Virus record (IMG/VR): IMGVR_UViG_3300010885_060094
Coordinates: 1-30,555 of that record
DNA: 30,555 nucleotides
Strand: one strand, 5' to 3'
DNA from: a virus
Below, piece after piece: positions 1-6,799 of the stretch (within the stretch, counting starts at the first letter, position 1; each line of letters opens with the position of its first letter). A model generated the notes under the pieces. It was not told the DNA's origin, ran no database searches, and saw nothing but the letters and a program-made list of their open reading frames with translations. The position numbers and the translations under genes were made by a program.

Positions 1-276
1 AACTATAAAAGTCATATCAACATCATTATATGTTGTATGATAGGCATGTTTTTCGGATGGATTGGAACCAAATTTTTGTTCAGTTGTTGCAAATGTTCTT
101 CCTGGTATATTTGTTGATTCACATCTATATGTAAGGCTTTCTTCAAAACCCACAAGGCCTTTATTCTTGAGGTTAAAATAATCATTCAGCGCAGTTGGAA
201 TTATAATGTTAACATCAAAAAGTTTAGGCCTAGCAACTTCTTGTATATTTGATAAAAAAGTGTTTATTGTACCCAT
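1..276 (-). CDS. gp19-family tail-tube protein, 3' part off the window (tube or gp54-type initiator)
   Basis: The gene reads leftward from the ATG at 276-274 and is open to the window edge, giving the first 92 residues. It starts MGTINTFLSNIQEVARPKLF. The 'ARPKLFDV' segment followed by a beta-strand resembles the start of T4 tail tube protein gp19, which has 'ARPNLFQV'. Further on, 'YRCESTNIPGRTF' and a Y-D-[VW]-[DT]-[MV]-T strand fit the first beta-sheet of the gp19 tube fold. Such proteins polymerise into the inner tail tube, or, as gp54, start the tube on the baseplate. The start lies one base after the stop of the upstream leftward gene, so the two are probably co-transcribed. Only a weak purine-rich stretch precedes the ATG. 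The fold family is fairly sure. Whether this is gp19 or gp54 cannot be settled from the visible part; closeness to gp48 fits a gp54 role. Confidence 0.6.
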   Translation of the reverse strand, partial: MGTINTFLSNIQEVARPKLFDVNIIIPTALNDYFNLKNKGLVGFEESLTYRCESTNIPGRTFATTEQKFGSNPSEKHAYHTTYNDVDMTFIV

Positions 277-277
277 T

Positions 278-901
278 TTATTCTTCTTCTTGGTTAAAGT
301 GTGCCATATGTTCTCTGTAATGTTGCATAGAATCTTTCCATACTGTGGATGTTCTAGCACCTCTAAATTGTTGTAGAGGTAACATTGCTGCCACATCCCA
401 CTCATTTGGTTGAATCATTAGTAATTTTGACCTAAGGTGACCATATAAGTATCTTTTCAACATTGGTCTAAACTCCACATACCTCTTGGCTGAGTTTAGG
501 ATATCATAGGATATACGCATACGCTTAATATCATCTTCTGGTGTCAACTGTGCAAACCTCATCAACTTGGACATAAATGCCATTCTGTATTTTACTGGCA
601 AATAGTGCAAGTTTAATCCTAGGAAACCATCATTGTACTTTTCTAATACCAAAATTACTGGAAATTTATCCCAATACGGTAAATCAGCCTTAGTTTTTGG
701 ATCGTATAGAAAGCAATACATCATTCCTATTCTGAACTGATTGGTTTTTCTAAACCTTTCATCTCTAATCGTGGCGGTTATTTTATCAGGTCTTTTTATC
801 TCAACAATCTTTTCTCTCAACCAAGCAATAGAATCCTTTGACATGGTCTTGAGACCAGCCTGCTTTTTTTCTTCTGCTAATGTTGTTAATTTAGATTCCA
901 T
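278..901 (-). CDS. Conserved T4-like myovirus protein, 207 aa, function not certain
   Basis: This basic, soluble 207-residue protein has no visible signal or membrane segment. Residues about 55-75 contain 'RIGMMYCFLYDPKTKADLPY', followed by a 'WDKFPVILVLEKY' strand and 'GFLGLNLHYLPVKYR'. The C-terminal half is helical and rich in Arg, Lys and Tyr, with 'KRYLYGHLRSKLL' and 'QPNEWDVAAMLPLQQF'. I associate this block pattern with a conserved protein of T4-like and related large myophages. In T4 the neighbour of gene 4 is gene 2, the DNA-end protector, so a gp2 role is possible, but that rests on position only. The start at 901 has no Shine-Dalgarno sequence and sits 4 bases after a CATAAATA motif on the same strand. 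Met20 (ATG at 844) is an alternative start. It is followed after one base by the tube-protein gene. Confidence 0.75.
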   Translation of the reverse strand: MESKLTTLAEEKKQAGLKTMSKDSIAWLREKIVEIKRPDKITATIRDERFRKTNQFRIGMMYCFLYDPKTKADLPYWDKFPVILVLEKYNDGFLGLNLHYLPVKYRMAFMSKLMRFAQLTPEDDIKRMRISYDILNSAKRYVEFRPMLKRYLYGHLRSKLLMIQPNEWDVAAMLPLQQFRGARTSTVWKDSMQHYREHMAHFNQEEE

Positions 902-905
902 GTAC

Positions 906-913
906 TATTTATG
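906..913 (-). promoter_or_regulatory. Candidate late promoter CATAAATA, leftward
   Basis: Read on the minus strand, 913 to 906 is CATAAATA, one base off the T4 late-promoter box TATAAATA. It lies only 4 bases before the ATG of the 207-residue gene. Transcription normally begins about 6-7 bases after such a box, so the transcript would be nearly leaderless or start inside the gene. That lowers confidence, or points to Met20 as the true start. Confidence 0.4.
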
Positions 914-916
914 TCT

Positions 917-924
917 TATAAATA
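917..924 (+). promoter_or_regulatory. Late promoter TATAAATA, rightward
   Basis: This is an exact match to the T4-type late-promoter box, in the 86-base gap between divergent genes. The expected RNA start is near 930. It would transcribe a hairpin at 928-957, then a ribosome site, AGGAG at 970-974, and the small ORF starting at 988. It is the best late-promoter match I found in the window. Confidence 0.6.
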
Positions 925-927
925 AGT

Positions 928-957
928 GTATGTCGCCGGATTGCCGGCCGCACATAC
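928..957. other. Strong stem-loop at the 5' end of the small-ORF transcript
   Basis: GTATGT at 928-933 pairs with ACATAC at 952-957. Inside it, GCCGG at 935-939 pairs with CCGGC at 944-948 around an ATTG loop, with small asymmetric bulges between the two stems. That makes 11 base pairs in a very GC-rich core within AT-rich DNA. On the plus strand it would sit at the very start of RNA from the TATAAATA box. On the minus strand it is followed by ACTTATTTAT, so it could also act as a weak terminator for leftward transcription from gp4. Both roles are inference. Confidence 0.6.
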
Positions 958-987
958 TCTAAAGCTAAAAGGAGCCTCAGCATAACT

Positions 988-1146
988 ATGTATACTATTA
1001 CTATTACCCAAAAGCAATTTGACGAATTAAACAAAGCATTGTCAGCTATATTTGAAGTTGAATATGTTCATATTGATGCCGGTGAAACGCATTTTGAAAA
1101 ATGTAAAAATTATTTAAATCCCAATTCCCTTTCTGTCCAAATTTGA
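988..1146 (+). CDS. Small 52-residue protein, unrecognised
   Basis: The ORF starts MYTITITQKQFDELNKALSA and ends with TGA at 1144-1146. The N-terminus is a short beta-strand followed by a predicted amphipathic helix. The rest is acidic, with 'FEVEYVHIDAGETHFEKC', and I see no known motif. Support for a real gene comes from the exact late-promoter box at 917-924, an AGGAG ribosome site at 970-974 (about 13 bases from the ATG, slightly long), and a protein-like composition. Its last 37 bases overlap the 3' end of the convergent gp4 gene on the other strand. It is the only rightward gene within an otherwise leftward block. It could be a small late regulator or virion accessory protein, but nothing in the sequence decides this. 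Confidence 0.55.
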   Translation: MYTITITQKQFDELNKALSAIFEVEYVHIDAGETHFEKCKNYLNPNSLSVQI

Positions 1147-1547
1147 AATTCCCAATTTCTATCTAAACAAAACTCTCGAGCGGCATGCCATTTAGCTTGA
1201 TTTACACCCCATGTGGCAACCTCTTGAATATACTGTTTTGTTATTTTTTTCTTTCTTTCAGGTTCATTTGTTTGTTTTAATGGTTTAACTTCCACCAACA
1301 TAGTTTTTAATAAATCATCTTTTGTTTTATATTTTATTAAAAAATCAGGAAAATACCTATGGCGTTTACCATCTATTGGTGATACATATGGTATGATAAG
1401 TTCTTCTGAGGACCAAGATAGTATATATGGTTCCTTATCCAAATGTGACATGACCCGCGCTTCCCAGGAAGAGCGATAAATAATATTAGTATAGTCACCC
1501 ACATACTTGTGTGGATATTTGGGAATAAATTTGCCTGAGTATGCCAT
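1110..1547 (-). CDS. gp4: Head completion protein gp4
   Basis: gp4 joins the head after DNA packaging and is needed before the tail can attach. The 145-residue protein starts MAYSGKFIPKYPHKYVGD, close to the T4 gp4 start MAYSGKWVPKNISKYRGD. It continues with 'IIYRSSWEARVMSHLD', 'ILSWSSEELIIPY', 'KRHRYFPDFLI' and 'MLVEVKPLKQT', and ends 'ELGFK'. The D-x(n)-E-x-K arrangement (PDF...LVEVKP) resembles a PD-(D/E)xK nuclease core, as noted for this family. The reading frame stays open to 1664, but homology fixes the start at 1547. The extra 39 codons would run through the promoter region and into gp48. No Shine-Dalgarno sequence is visible. The 3' end overlaps the convergent small ORF. Length matches T4 gp4 (about 150 residues). 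Confidence 0.93.
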   Translation of the reverse strand: MAYSGKFIPKYPHKYVGDYTNIIYRSSWEARVMSHLDKEPYILSWSSEELIIPYVSPIDGKRHRYFPDFLIKYKTKDDLLKTMLVEVKPLKQTNEPERKKKITKQYIQEVATWGVNQAKWHAAREFCLDRNWEFQIWTERELGFK

Positions 1548-1552
1548 AAATA
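1545..1552 (+). promoter_or_regulatory. Candidate late promoter CATAAATA before gp48
   Basis: CATAAATA overlaps the gp4 start codon on the opposite strand. RNA would start near 1559 and carry about 20 bases of leader with AGGA at 1570-1573, 6 bases before the gp48 ATG. This is sensible promoter geometry. A TATAAT hexamer at 1558-1563 is also present but has no obvious -35 partner. Confidence 0.5.
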
Positions 1553-1579
1553 GTATGTATAATCTTTTTAGGAAAATAA

Positions 1580-2671
1580 ATGGCCGCCGAAGAACCAGTA
1601 GTAGTACCTGTGAAAAACAAAAGTAATGATGGACCATTGGCGCCTTTAGAAAATCCAAATCCAAATGGTGCTGAAATACTTAGTTATCCAAGAACACTTA
1701 AAAGTGCTAGATTAAAACATTATGTAGCATTTGCTATCAAAGAGGTTAATCCACAAAGTTTGTATGCCATTGCCGGAATTGCCAGCAGCGCATCAAAAGA
1801 AGGAACAACTGTTACTAATCTACAACAACAAAGTAAAACTCCGGTTACTCTTGATCCGGCGGTGCTGAGCACCAGTAACTTTGGAAAGGCTCTTTATGCT
1901 TTAACTGAAAATTTATCCATAGAACACAATAGGACAAATGCTGAAGCATATATTAATTTATACATGCCAGATTCTTTAAAAGATTCTTATCAATCTGATT
2001 ATGCTTCAATTAGTATAAGAGATGAATTAGGTCCATTATTGAGTACAATAAGAGCAGCTGTATCTGTAGGAGATAGTGCATCAAAGGCCGATTCAGGAAA
2101 AATGGTTCAAGCTATATCTTCCGATCCAGCCGCTATAAAATTTGCTATTGATACTTTTGTTGGCGCTTTGGGTGGTGGTGGTGGAATAAGTGAAGCTATA
2201 TTACAAGCTCAAGGTTATACATCAAATCCACAACTACAGATGATATACAGAGGTTCATATTTTAGACAATTTTCTTTGGAATTTTTATTTACTCCAGTAT
2301 CAAAAGAAGAAGCTGAAGATGTTAGAAGAATTATATATTTGTTCAAATTTTTTGCAGCACCTACAATTACAGCTGGCCAAAAAGCGAAAGGTGCTATGTT
2401 TTTAATACCACCTAGTCTTTTTGAAATTAAATTTATGAAAGATGAATCGGAAAATATAAATTTACCAAAATACACAGACTGTGTTTTGGAAGATGTTTCT
2501 GTCGATTATGCACCAAATGGTTTTGCTGTACATGAAAAAGATGGTGCACCAATTCAAACACACTTAACCTTGACGTTCCAAGAAGTTGAAATTGTAGATA
2601 GGGAAAGATTATCAGCCGGTTACAGTAGTGCTGATGGTTCTACCGCTGATGGAATTGGAGGATTAAGATAA
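1580..2671 (+). CDS. gp48: Baseplate tail-tube cap protein gp48
   Basis: gp48 sits on the central baseplate hub and forms the platform from which the tail tube grows. The protein has 363 residues; T4 gp48 has about 364. The N-terminus is Pro/Asn-rich, followed by 'EILSYPRTLKSARLKHYVAF'. A Ser/Ala-rich variable middle section contains a GGGGG run. The C-terminal half has the conserved tube-like fold: 'YRGSYFRQFSLEFLFTPVSK', 'EAEDVRRIIYLFKFFAAP', 'FLIPPSLFEIKFM', 'LEDVSVDYAPNGF' and 'THLTLTFQEVEIVDRE'. An AGGA ribosome site lies 6 bases upstream. The stop overlaps the gp53 start by one base (TAATG), so translation is likely coupled. gp54 shares part of this fold, but length and position favour gp48. 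Confidence 0.88.
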   Translation: MAAEEPVVVPVKNKSNDGPLAPLENPNPNGAEILSYPRTLKSARLKHYVAFAIKEVNPQSLYAIAGIASSASKEGTTVTNLQQQSKTPVTLDPAVLSTSNFGKALYALTENLSIEHNRTNAEAYINLYMPDSLKDSYQSDYASISIRDELGPLLSTIRAAVSVGDSASKADSGKMVQAISSDPAAIKFAIDTFVGALGGGGGISEAILQAQGYTSNPQLQMIYRGSYFRQFSLEFLFTPVSKEEAEDVRRIIYLFKFFAAPTITAGQKAKGAMFLIPPSLFEIKFMKDESENINLPKYTDCVLEDVSVDYAPNGFAVHEKDGAPIQTHLTLTFQEVEIVDRERLSAGYSSADGSTADGIGGLR

Positions 2672-3330
2672 TGAAATATTTTGAAACTCTACCTAAAGTA
2701 TCGACCATTGATTATAGTGGAAATAAGATATTGATGACCAATCTTATGGTCAGGTCCGAAATCGTACCTAGTTTATTGAAAAATCCTCTGTTGTTCTATT
2801 CATATAACATAAAAGACGGTGATTCACCTGAAATAATTGCAACCAAATACTATGATGATTCATATCGTTATTGGATTGTTTTATTTGCCAATCAAATCAT
2901 TGATCCTGAATGGGATTGGCCAATGAATTCTGCTTTGTTTGGTAATTATATTTTTGAAAAATACAAAGCTGAATATGCAAAAGATTATGATGTTCCTGTT
3001 AATAGTGTAACACCAAGTCAAGTTATTCCATTCGTACAAGCACAAACACAAAATTATGTCAAAAGTGTCACGACAATCGACAACACTTCAGGTAAATCCA
3101 ATACAATAAATTACTTCATCGATTATATAGCTTATAGTTTAGTGGATGAAGGGACATTGGTTAGAAATTTTCCAACAGGTCAACAAGTAACACAAATTAC
3201 AACCAAATACATAGAAACATATTATGACTACGAGGAGCGTTTAAATGAAGCGCGCCGCTCAATCTTTTTGGTCAATGCAAAATATGTTTCAGAATTTGAA
3301 TTGCAGTTTTATAATTTGATGAAGATGTGA
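2671..3330 (+). CDS. gp53: Baseplate wedge protein gp53
   Basis: In T4, gp53 links neighbouring wedges around the hub. This 219-residue homologue starts with 'MKYFETLPKVSTIDY'. Residues about 47-80 hold a LysM-like segment, 'YNIKDGDSPEIIATKYYDDS', followed by 'YRYWIVLFANQIIDPEWDWP', which is the hallmark of the family. The middle is a variable Ser/Thr/Gln-rich stretch. A final 'YYDYEERLNEARRSIFLVN' and 'VSEFELQFYNLMK' end matches the C-terminal part seen in long gp53 proteins of T4-like phages. It is slightly longer than T4 gp53 (about 196 residues). It overlaps gp48 by one base and is followed after one base by the hub gene. Confidence 0.9.
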   Translation: MKYFETLPKVSTIDYSGNKILMTNLMVRSEIVPSLLKNPLLFYSYNIKDGDSPEIIATKYYDDSYRYWIVLFANQIIDPEWDWPMNSALFGNYIFEKYKAEYAKDYDVPVNSVTPSQVIPFVQAQTQNYVKSVTTIDNTSGKSNTINYFIDYIAYSLVDEGTLVRNFPTGQQVTQITTKYIETYYDYEERLNEARRSIFLVNAKYVSEFELQFYNLMKM

Positions 3331-3331
3331 T

Positions 3332-4687
3332 ATGTCAGCTGGTATAAGATTTCCATCAGACTTTAAATTAATTAGTGTAACTGTTCATTCAGGCACTGGT
3401 GACATTGATTTGTCTTTAACTCATTTAGAAATATCTTACAATGAAGATTTGTTTAATAACACAGCTTCTGGTTATGTGATGATTAAAGATTCTTCAGACA
3501 TTTCAAACACTTTAAGTCTATCCGGCAATGAATTTATTCACCTACATTTAGGTAAAGCTGATGATACTACAAACATCATCAAAAAGAGTTTTCGTATCTT
3601 TTCAATAAAGAAAAGAGAACCTTTAAATGATGGAAATACAGAAACCTACTTGATATATTTTTGTTCTGAAGAATTGTTTCTTTCTGAGCAATATAAAATA
3701 AGTAAATCGTATAAAAATTCAGACATAACCACAAACATAAAAGATATAATGAAAACTTATCTACATGTTCCAAATAACCGAATTGGACAAATAGATAAGA
3801 CATATGGTGTTTATGATTTCATAGTTCCATTTTTGAAACCTTTTGATGCTATCAATTGGTTGGCTTCATATGCAAGACCTGGTGCTTTCGGTTCCACCAA
3901 TATGGTTGGTGCTGACATGTTGTTTTATGAAAATAAGTTTGGATATAATTTTAGGTCATTGCAGAGTTTATATGAACAGAGTCCAATGAGAGAGTATACT
4001 TATGCTCCTAAGAATTTGAACATTACAGATGCGGCATATAATCTATCCAATGCACTTTCATATGAAATAATGGATTCTTTTGATACATTGGCTGGTGTGA
4101 ATCAGGGTGTTTTTGCTAATAGATTATTGTCAGTTGATCCTTTATTGAGAAGGTACAAGGTAACAGATTTTAATTATGCCACCTACAGTAACAAAGTTGA
4201 AAAATTAAACTCTTGGCCAATAACAAACAATTATCAGAATCGTATGGGTGATAACATCTATGAAACACCTGAAGCAGCTTTTAAGATGGTGTTCTCAAAT
4301 TCAAACCAAAACGATTATGCTGTTATTAAAAATAGTCCAGGTTCAGTTGCTCGCGATATTTTTGCAGAGACCTACATACCAAATAGAACCGCACAAATAC
4401 CTTTGGCAAATTATCATAGAATGAAGATTTCAGTTTGGGGTGATCCAGCACTGACTGTTGGCGCCGTTGTCAAATTTAACCTACTTTCAAAAAATCCAAT
4501 TCCACAAAATAAAGGTTTAGATTATTTTTATTCAGGAAACTATTTGATAACTGCGGTTAGACACATATTGGACCAATTCAAATATAGAACAATTTTGGAA
4601 TTGTGTAAAGAAAGTGTACCTGAACCATATGCTGATGTAAGAAATGGTTCCACTGGTTGGAGTAATGCGGTTAAAGGAGTTATATAA
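3332..4687 (+). CDS. gp27: Baseplate hub protein, gp27-type
   Basis: The 451-residue protein is probably the trimeric hub ring that holds the gp5 spike and contacts gp48. It starts with two-layer beta-barrel strands ('FKLISVTVHSGTGDIDLS', 'LEISYNEDLFNNTASGYVMI'), then 'LIYFCSEELFLSEQYKISKS' and a short helix, 'ITTNIKDIMKTYLHV'. Next comes 'FIVPFLKPFDAINWLASYAR', typical of gp27/Mu gp44-like hubs, where a peptide such as 'P.FDAI.WL...A' connects the two tube-like barrels. The C-terminal barrel includes 'MKISVWGDPALTVGAVVKFN' and 'YYSGNYLITAVRHIL' type strands. T4 gp27 has 391 residues. Its stop overlaps the gp5 OB-fold start by one base, as expected for hub and spike partners. Assignment rests on the fold pattern and position rather than close identity. 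Confidence 0.78.
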   Translation: MSAGIRFPSDFKLISVTVHSGTGDIDLSLTHLEISYNEDLFNNTASGYVMIKDSSDISNTLSLSGNEFIHLHLGKADDTTNIIKKSFRIFSIKKREPLNDGNTETYLIYFCSEELFLSEQYKISKSYKNSDITTNIKDIMKTYLHVPNNRIGQIDKTYGVYDFIVPFLKPFDAINWLASYARPGAFGSTNMVGADMLFYENKFGYNFRSLQSLYEQSPMREYTYAPKNLNITDAAYNLSNALSYEIMDSFDTLAGVNQGVFANRLLSVDPLLRRYKVTDFNYATYSNKVEKLNSWPITNNYQNRMGDNIYETPEAAFKMVFSNSNQNDYAVIKNSPGSVARDIFAETYIPNRTAQIPLANYHRMKISVWGDPALTVGAVVKFNLLSKNPIPQNKGLDYFYSGNYLITAVRHILDQFKYRTILELCKESVPEPYADVRNGSTGWSNAVKGVI

Positions 4688-5016
4688 TGTCTAAGATGAC
4701 TAGTAATTTTGCAGGTTTAAATGGATTTGTTTGGTGGATGGGTGTTATTAAAGACCGATCCGACCCATTAGGTTTAGGAAGATGTAGAGTCAGAATATTT
4801 GGCTGGCATACAGATAATATCACCTTAATTCCTGATGCTGATTTGCCTTGGGCCACACCAATGAACGGTATAAATACTTCAAAAACATTTGGTGTACCTG
4901 AACTCAATGATTGGGTTGTTGGTTTTTTTATGGATGGTGAAAGTGGCCAATTTCCTGTCATGATGGGTGTGTTACCAGGAATAACACCAGAACAAAAAGC
5001 TGGTTATTCAACTTAA
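4687..5016 (+). CDS. gp5: gp5-type spike, OB-fold domain only
   Basis: T4 gp5 is a three-part spike protein: OB-fold, lysozyme, and triple-stranded beta-helix. This 109-residue gene codes only for the first part. The pattern 'FVWWMGVIKDRSDPLGLGRC' followed by 'RVRIFGWHT' matches 'WFVGVVEDRMDPLKLGRVRV' at the start of T4 gp5. It continues 'LPWATPMNG', 'VGFFMDGESGQFPVMMGVLP' and stops shortly after 'GITPEQKAG'. No lysozyme residues follow, and the stop is a normal TAA with no readthrough signal. It overlaps the hub gene by one base. The OB-fold should seat the spike in the gp27-type ring. The matching beta-helix is encoded separately at 5917-6789. Confidence 0.87.
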   Translation: MSKMTSNFAGLNGFVWWMGVIKDRSDPLGLGRCRVRIFGWHTDNITLIPDADLPWATPMNGINTSKTFGVPELNDWVVGFFMDGESGQFPVMMGVLPGITPEQKAGYST

Positions 5017-5027
5017 TAGGAGATATT

Positions 5028-5903
5028 ATGGCTGCGATTAAAGCACAATTTGCATTAGATTATGTTAACGCTGCACCAGGATACATAGATTCAACTGGAC
5101 ATATTGTTACACCGACAAAAGCGGAATGGGCATGGGGTGGTGAGTTTTTAACCAAAGGTGTTCAAACTACTCCAGGTATTGCTAGAGGCGCATTGATTAA
5201 CACTGGTGTCTATATCACCAATAGTCAAGTTGCTCACGTTTGTGATTTTACTTTCAATTTGAATACAGATTTCTCACTTACAGCTTTAGTTCCAAATTTG
5301 GGATTAATAACTGGTGCAATTCAAAATGGTAAAAATGCTGCCGCTAACGTGATGCGAGCTGTAATTGCTCAGTTAAACAGAATTTTTAGAATTGCAATCG
5401 ATGCAATTTTGGGAGCATTAAATTTTGACGCAACAGGTACATTAGCATTTTCATTTTCCACATTAAAAGATATAGTAAGAAAAATTAACGAAAAACTGGA
5501 AGAAGCTGCTCAAATTATAGCAGATGTTGCAATGGTTTATTACCTTATACAGGAATTGAAACAACTTGAAGAATGGATCAATTCACTTGAAGGTAGAGTG
5601 AGACAGATATTATTGGATTGTTTAACTAATTTTCAAAATATAGGCAAATCAATCGCGGGTCAATTTGAAAAAAGCTTAACTGACACACAATCCGCTGTGA
5701 CAAATAATCTGACAACTGAATCAAATGCGCCACAAGCAAACACAACAGTTATAGATAGTTTCGTAAACTCTTTAGTTTACGAACCTGTTAGTTTAGATAC
5801 AACTGCTGTAACAGGTCAAATTGATGCTGTTGTTGCAGAAGCTAAAGTCGCTTCAGCAGATGTTAGTTTTAATGACAAAAAAAACAATTCAGAAAAAGTG
5901 TGA
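5028..5903 (+). CDS. Unrecognised helical protein between the two gp5 parts
   Basis: The 291-residue product is not recognised. The first 80 residues are mixed, with 'YVNAAPGYIDSTGHI', 'KAEWAWGGEFLTKG' and 'ITNSQVAHVCDFTFN'. Residues about 95-205 are strongly helical, with long amphipathic stretches such as 'VMRAVIAQLNRIFRIAIDAI', 'TLKDIVRKINEKLEEAAQII' and 'YYLIQELKQLEEWINSLEGR'. The last 70 residues are Thr/Asn/Ala-rich and probably flexible. Ala/Ile-rich faces could associate with other helices or a membrane, but there is no clean transmembrane segment or signal peptide. AGGAG lies 6 bases before the ATG. Its place between the OB-fold and beta-helix genes suggests it is a spike- or hub-associated virion protein. 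I recall similar helical genes near gp5 in marine T4-like phages, but cannot verify this. Confidence 0.85.
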   Translation: MAAIKAQFALDYVNAAPGYIDSTGHIVTPTKAEWAWGGEFLTKGVQTTPGIARGALINTGVYITNSQVAHVCDFTFNLNTDFSLTALVPNLGLITGAIQNGKNAAANVMRAVIAQLNRIFRIAIDAILGALNFDATGTLAFSFSTLKDIVRKINEKLEEAAQIIADVAMVYYLIQELKQLEEWINSLEGRVRQILLDCLTNFQNIGKSIAGQFEKSLTDTQSAVTNNLTTESNAPQANTTVIDSFVNSLVYEPVSLDTTAVTGQIDAVVAEAKVASADVSFNDKKNNSEKV

Positions 5904-5916
5904 GGAATAATTTATA

Positions 5917-6789
5917 ATGGCAACAATAAAAAAACCAGTTTTCTTTGGTGGATGGACTGAACCTGAATCATCCGCAAATACCGATTATCCACCAATTTTT
6001 CCTTTTAATAATACAACACAGACACCTAGCGGTCATGAATTCTCTTTGGATGACACTCCAAAGAGAGAAAGAGTTAGGTTGCAACACCGTTCAGGTACTT
6101 TTATTGAAATGCATCCTAATGGTGATGAGGTTCACAAGGTTTATGGTGATGGGTATGAAATTACAATCAAAGACAGAAACATAGTAATTGGTTATAAAGT
6201 AGATACGATACCTGATTCTGGTAGAGGCAACTTAAACATAACCATAAACGGTGATGTAAAAATGAATGTGAATGGTAATTTCATTCAAAATGTTGAAGGT
6301 AACTACGAATTGACTGTGAAAGGACATCACCTCACAGCAGTTGAGGGTAAAGTTAGTAAAGTTTCAAAAGGCTCTCAATTTTACCAAACTGGTGGTCGTA
6401 TTGAATTAAATCCAGGTCCAAGTCTTATTCCAGGAATTGGCGGCTATGTCAATATCACTGGCGATTTATCGACTCGCGGTGAAATTGTCGCAAATAAAAT
6501 ATTATCAAACGGTAGAATCGATGCAAATAATGGAATATCTTGTGCATTTGATGGTTTTTCAACTAAAGCCGGTGGTATAGCTGTAGGTTTGGCTTATCCA
6601 ATTCCCCTTTCCATCAATTGTACAGGTCCAATTAATTCACAAACCGTGGTTTCTGCGCCGTACATAACATCAGCCTTATCTACTACCTTATTGGGTAAAG
6701 ATTTAGTGAATGGTATATTGCGTAACATCCAATCACACATTGCGCCTAATGGACCTACAAGTCCACCAACAACACAAGAAGTAACATGA
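5917..6789 (+). CDS. gp5: gp5-type spike, C-terminal beta-helix
   Basis: This 290-residue protein matches the C-terminal part of T4 gp5, the needle that pierces the outer membrane. Residues about 35-60 have 'PSGHEFSLDDTPKRERVRLQ' and then 'HRSGTFIEMHPNGDEVHKVY', the typical entry into the gp5 beta-helix. It is followed by short repeats with 'VNGN', 'VEGNYELTVKGH' and 'VEGKVSKVSKGS' turns. After residue 170 the sequence leaves this pattern: it has 'GGYVNITGDLSTRGEIVANK' turns and a Pro/Thr-rich end, which may be a longer or capped needle. It starts 13 bases after the previous stop with a GAGGA ribosome site. No lysozyme domain is present. Three copies should assemble with the OB-fold protein made from 4687-5016. 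Confidence 0.83.
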   Translation: MATIKKPVFFGGWTEPESSANTDYPPIFPFNNTTQTPSGHEFSLDDTPKRERVRLQHRSGTFIEMHPNGDEVHKVYGDGYEITIKDRNIVIGYKVDTIPDSGRGNLNITINGDVKMNVNGNFIQNVEGNYELTVKGHHLTAVEGKVSKVSKGSQFYQTGGRIELNPGPSLIPGIGGYVNITGDLSTRGEIVANKILSNGRIDANNGISCAFDGFSTKAGGIAVGLAYPIPLSINCTGPINSQTVVSAPYITSALSTTLLGKDLVNGILRNIQSHIAPNGPTSPPTTQEVT

Positions 6790-6799
6790 GGATTATATT

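Noticed and set aside
741-962. Plus-strand ORF of 73 codons
   Set aside because: It lies mostly antisense to the conserved 207-residue gene, has no ribosome site, and its protein has no sensible pattern.
1548-1664. A 39-codon upstream extension of the gp4 frame, reaching 1664
   Set aside because: The T4 gp4 family starts at the MAYSGK methionine (1547). The extension would overlap the gp48 start and the promoter region antisense and resembles no known domain.
4680-4961. Minus-strand ORF antisense to the gp5 OB-fold gene
   Set aside because: It is antisense to a gene supported by homology and has no promoter or ribosome site.
5877-5884. Run of eight A's near the end of the 291-residue gene, as a possible frameshift site fusing it to the gp5 beta-helix
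   Set aside because: Both shifted frames meet a stop before the ATG at 5917 (frame +1 at 5908-5910), so no fusion product is possible, and the beta-helix gene has its own GAGGA site.
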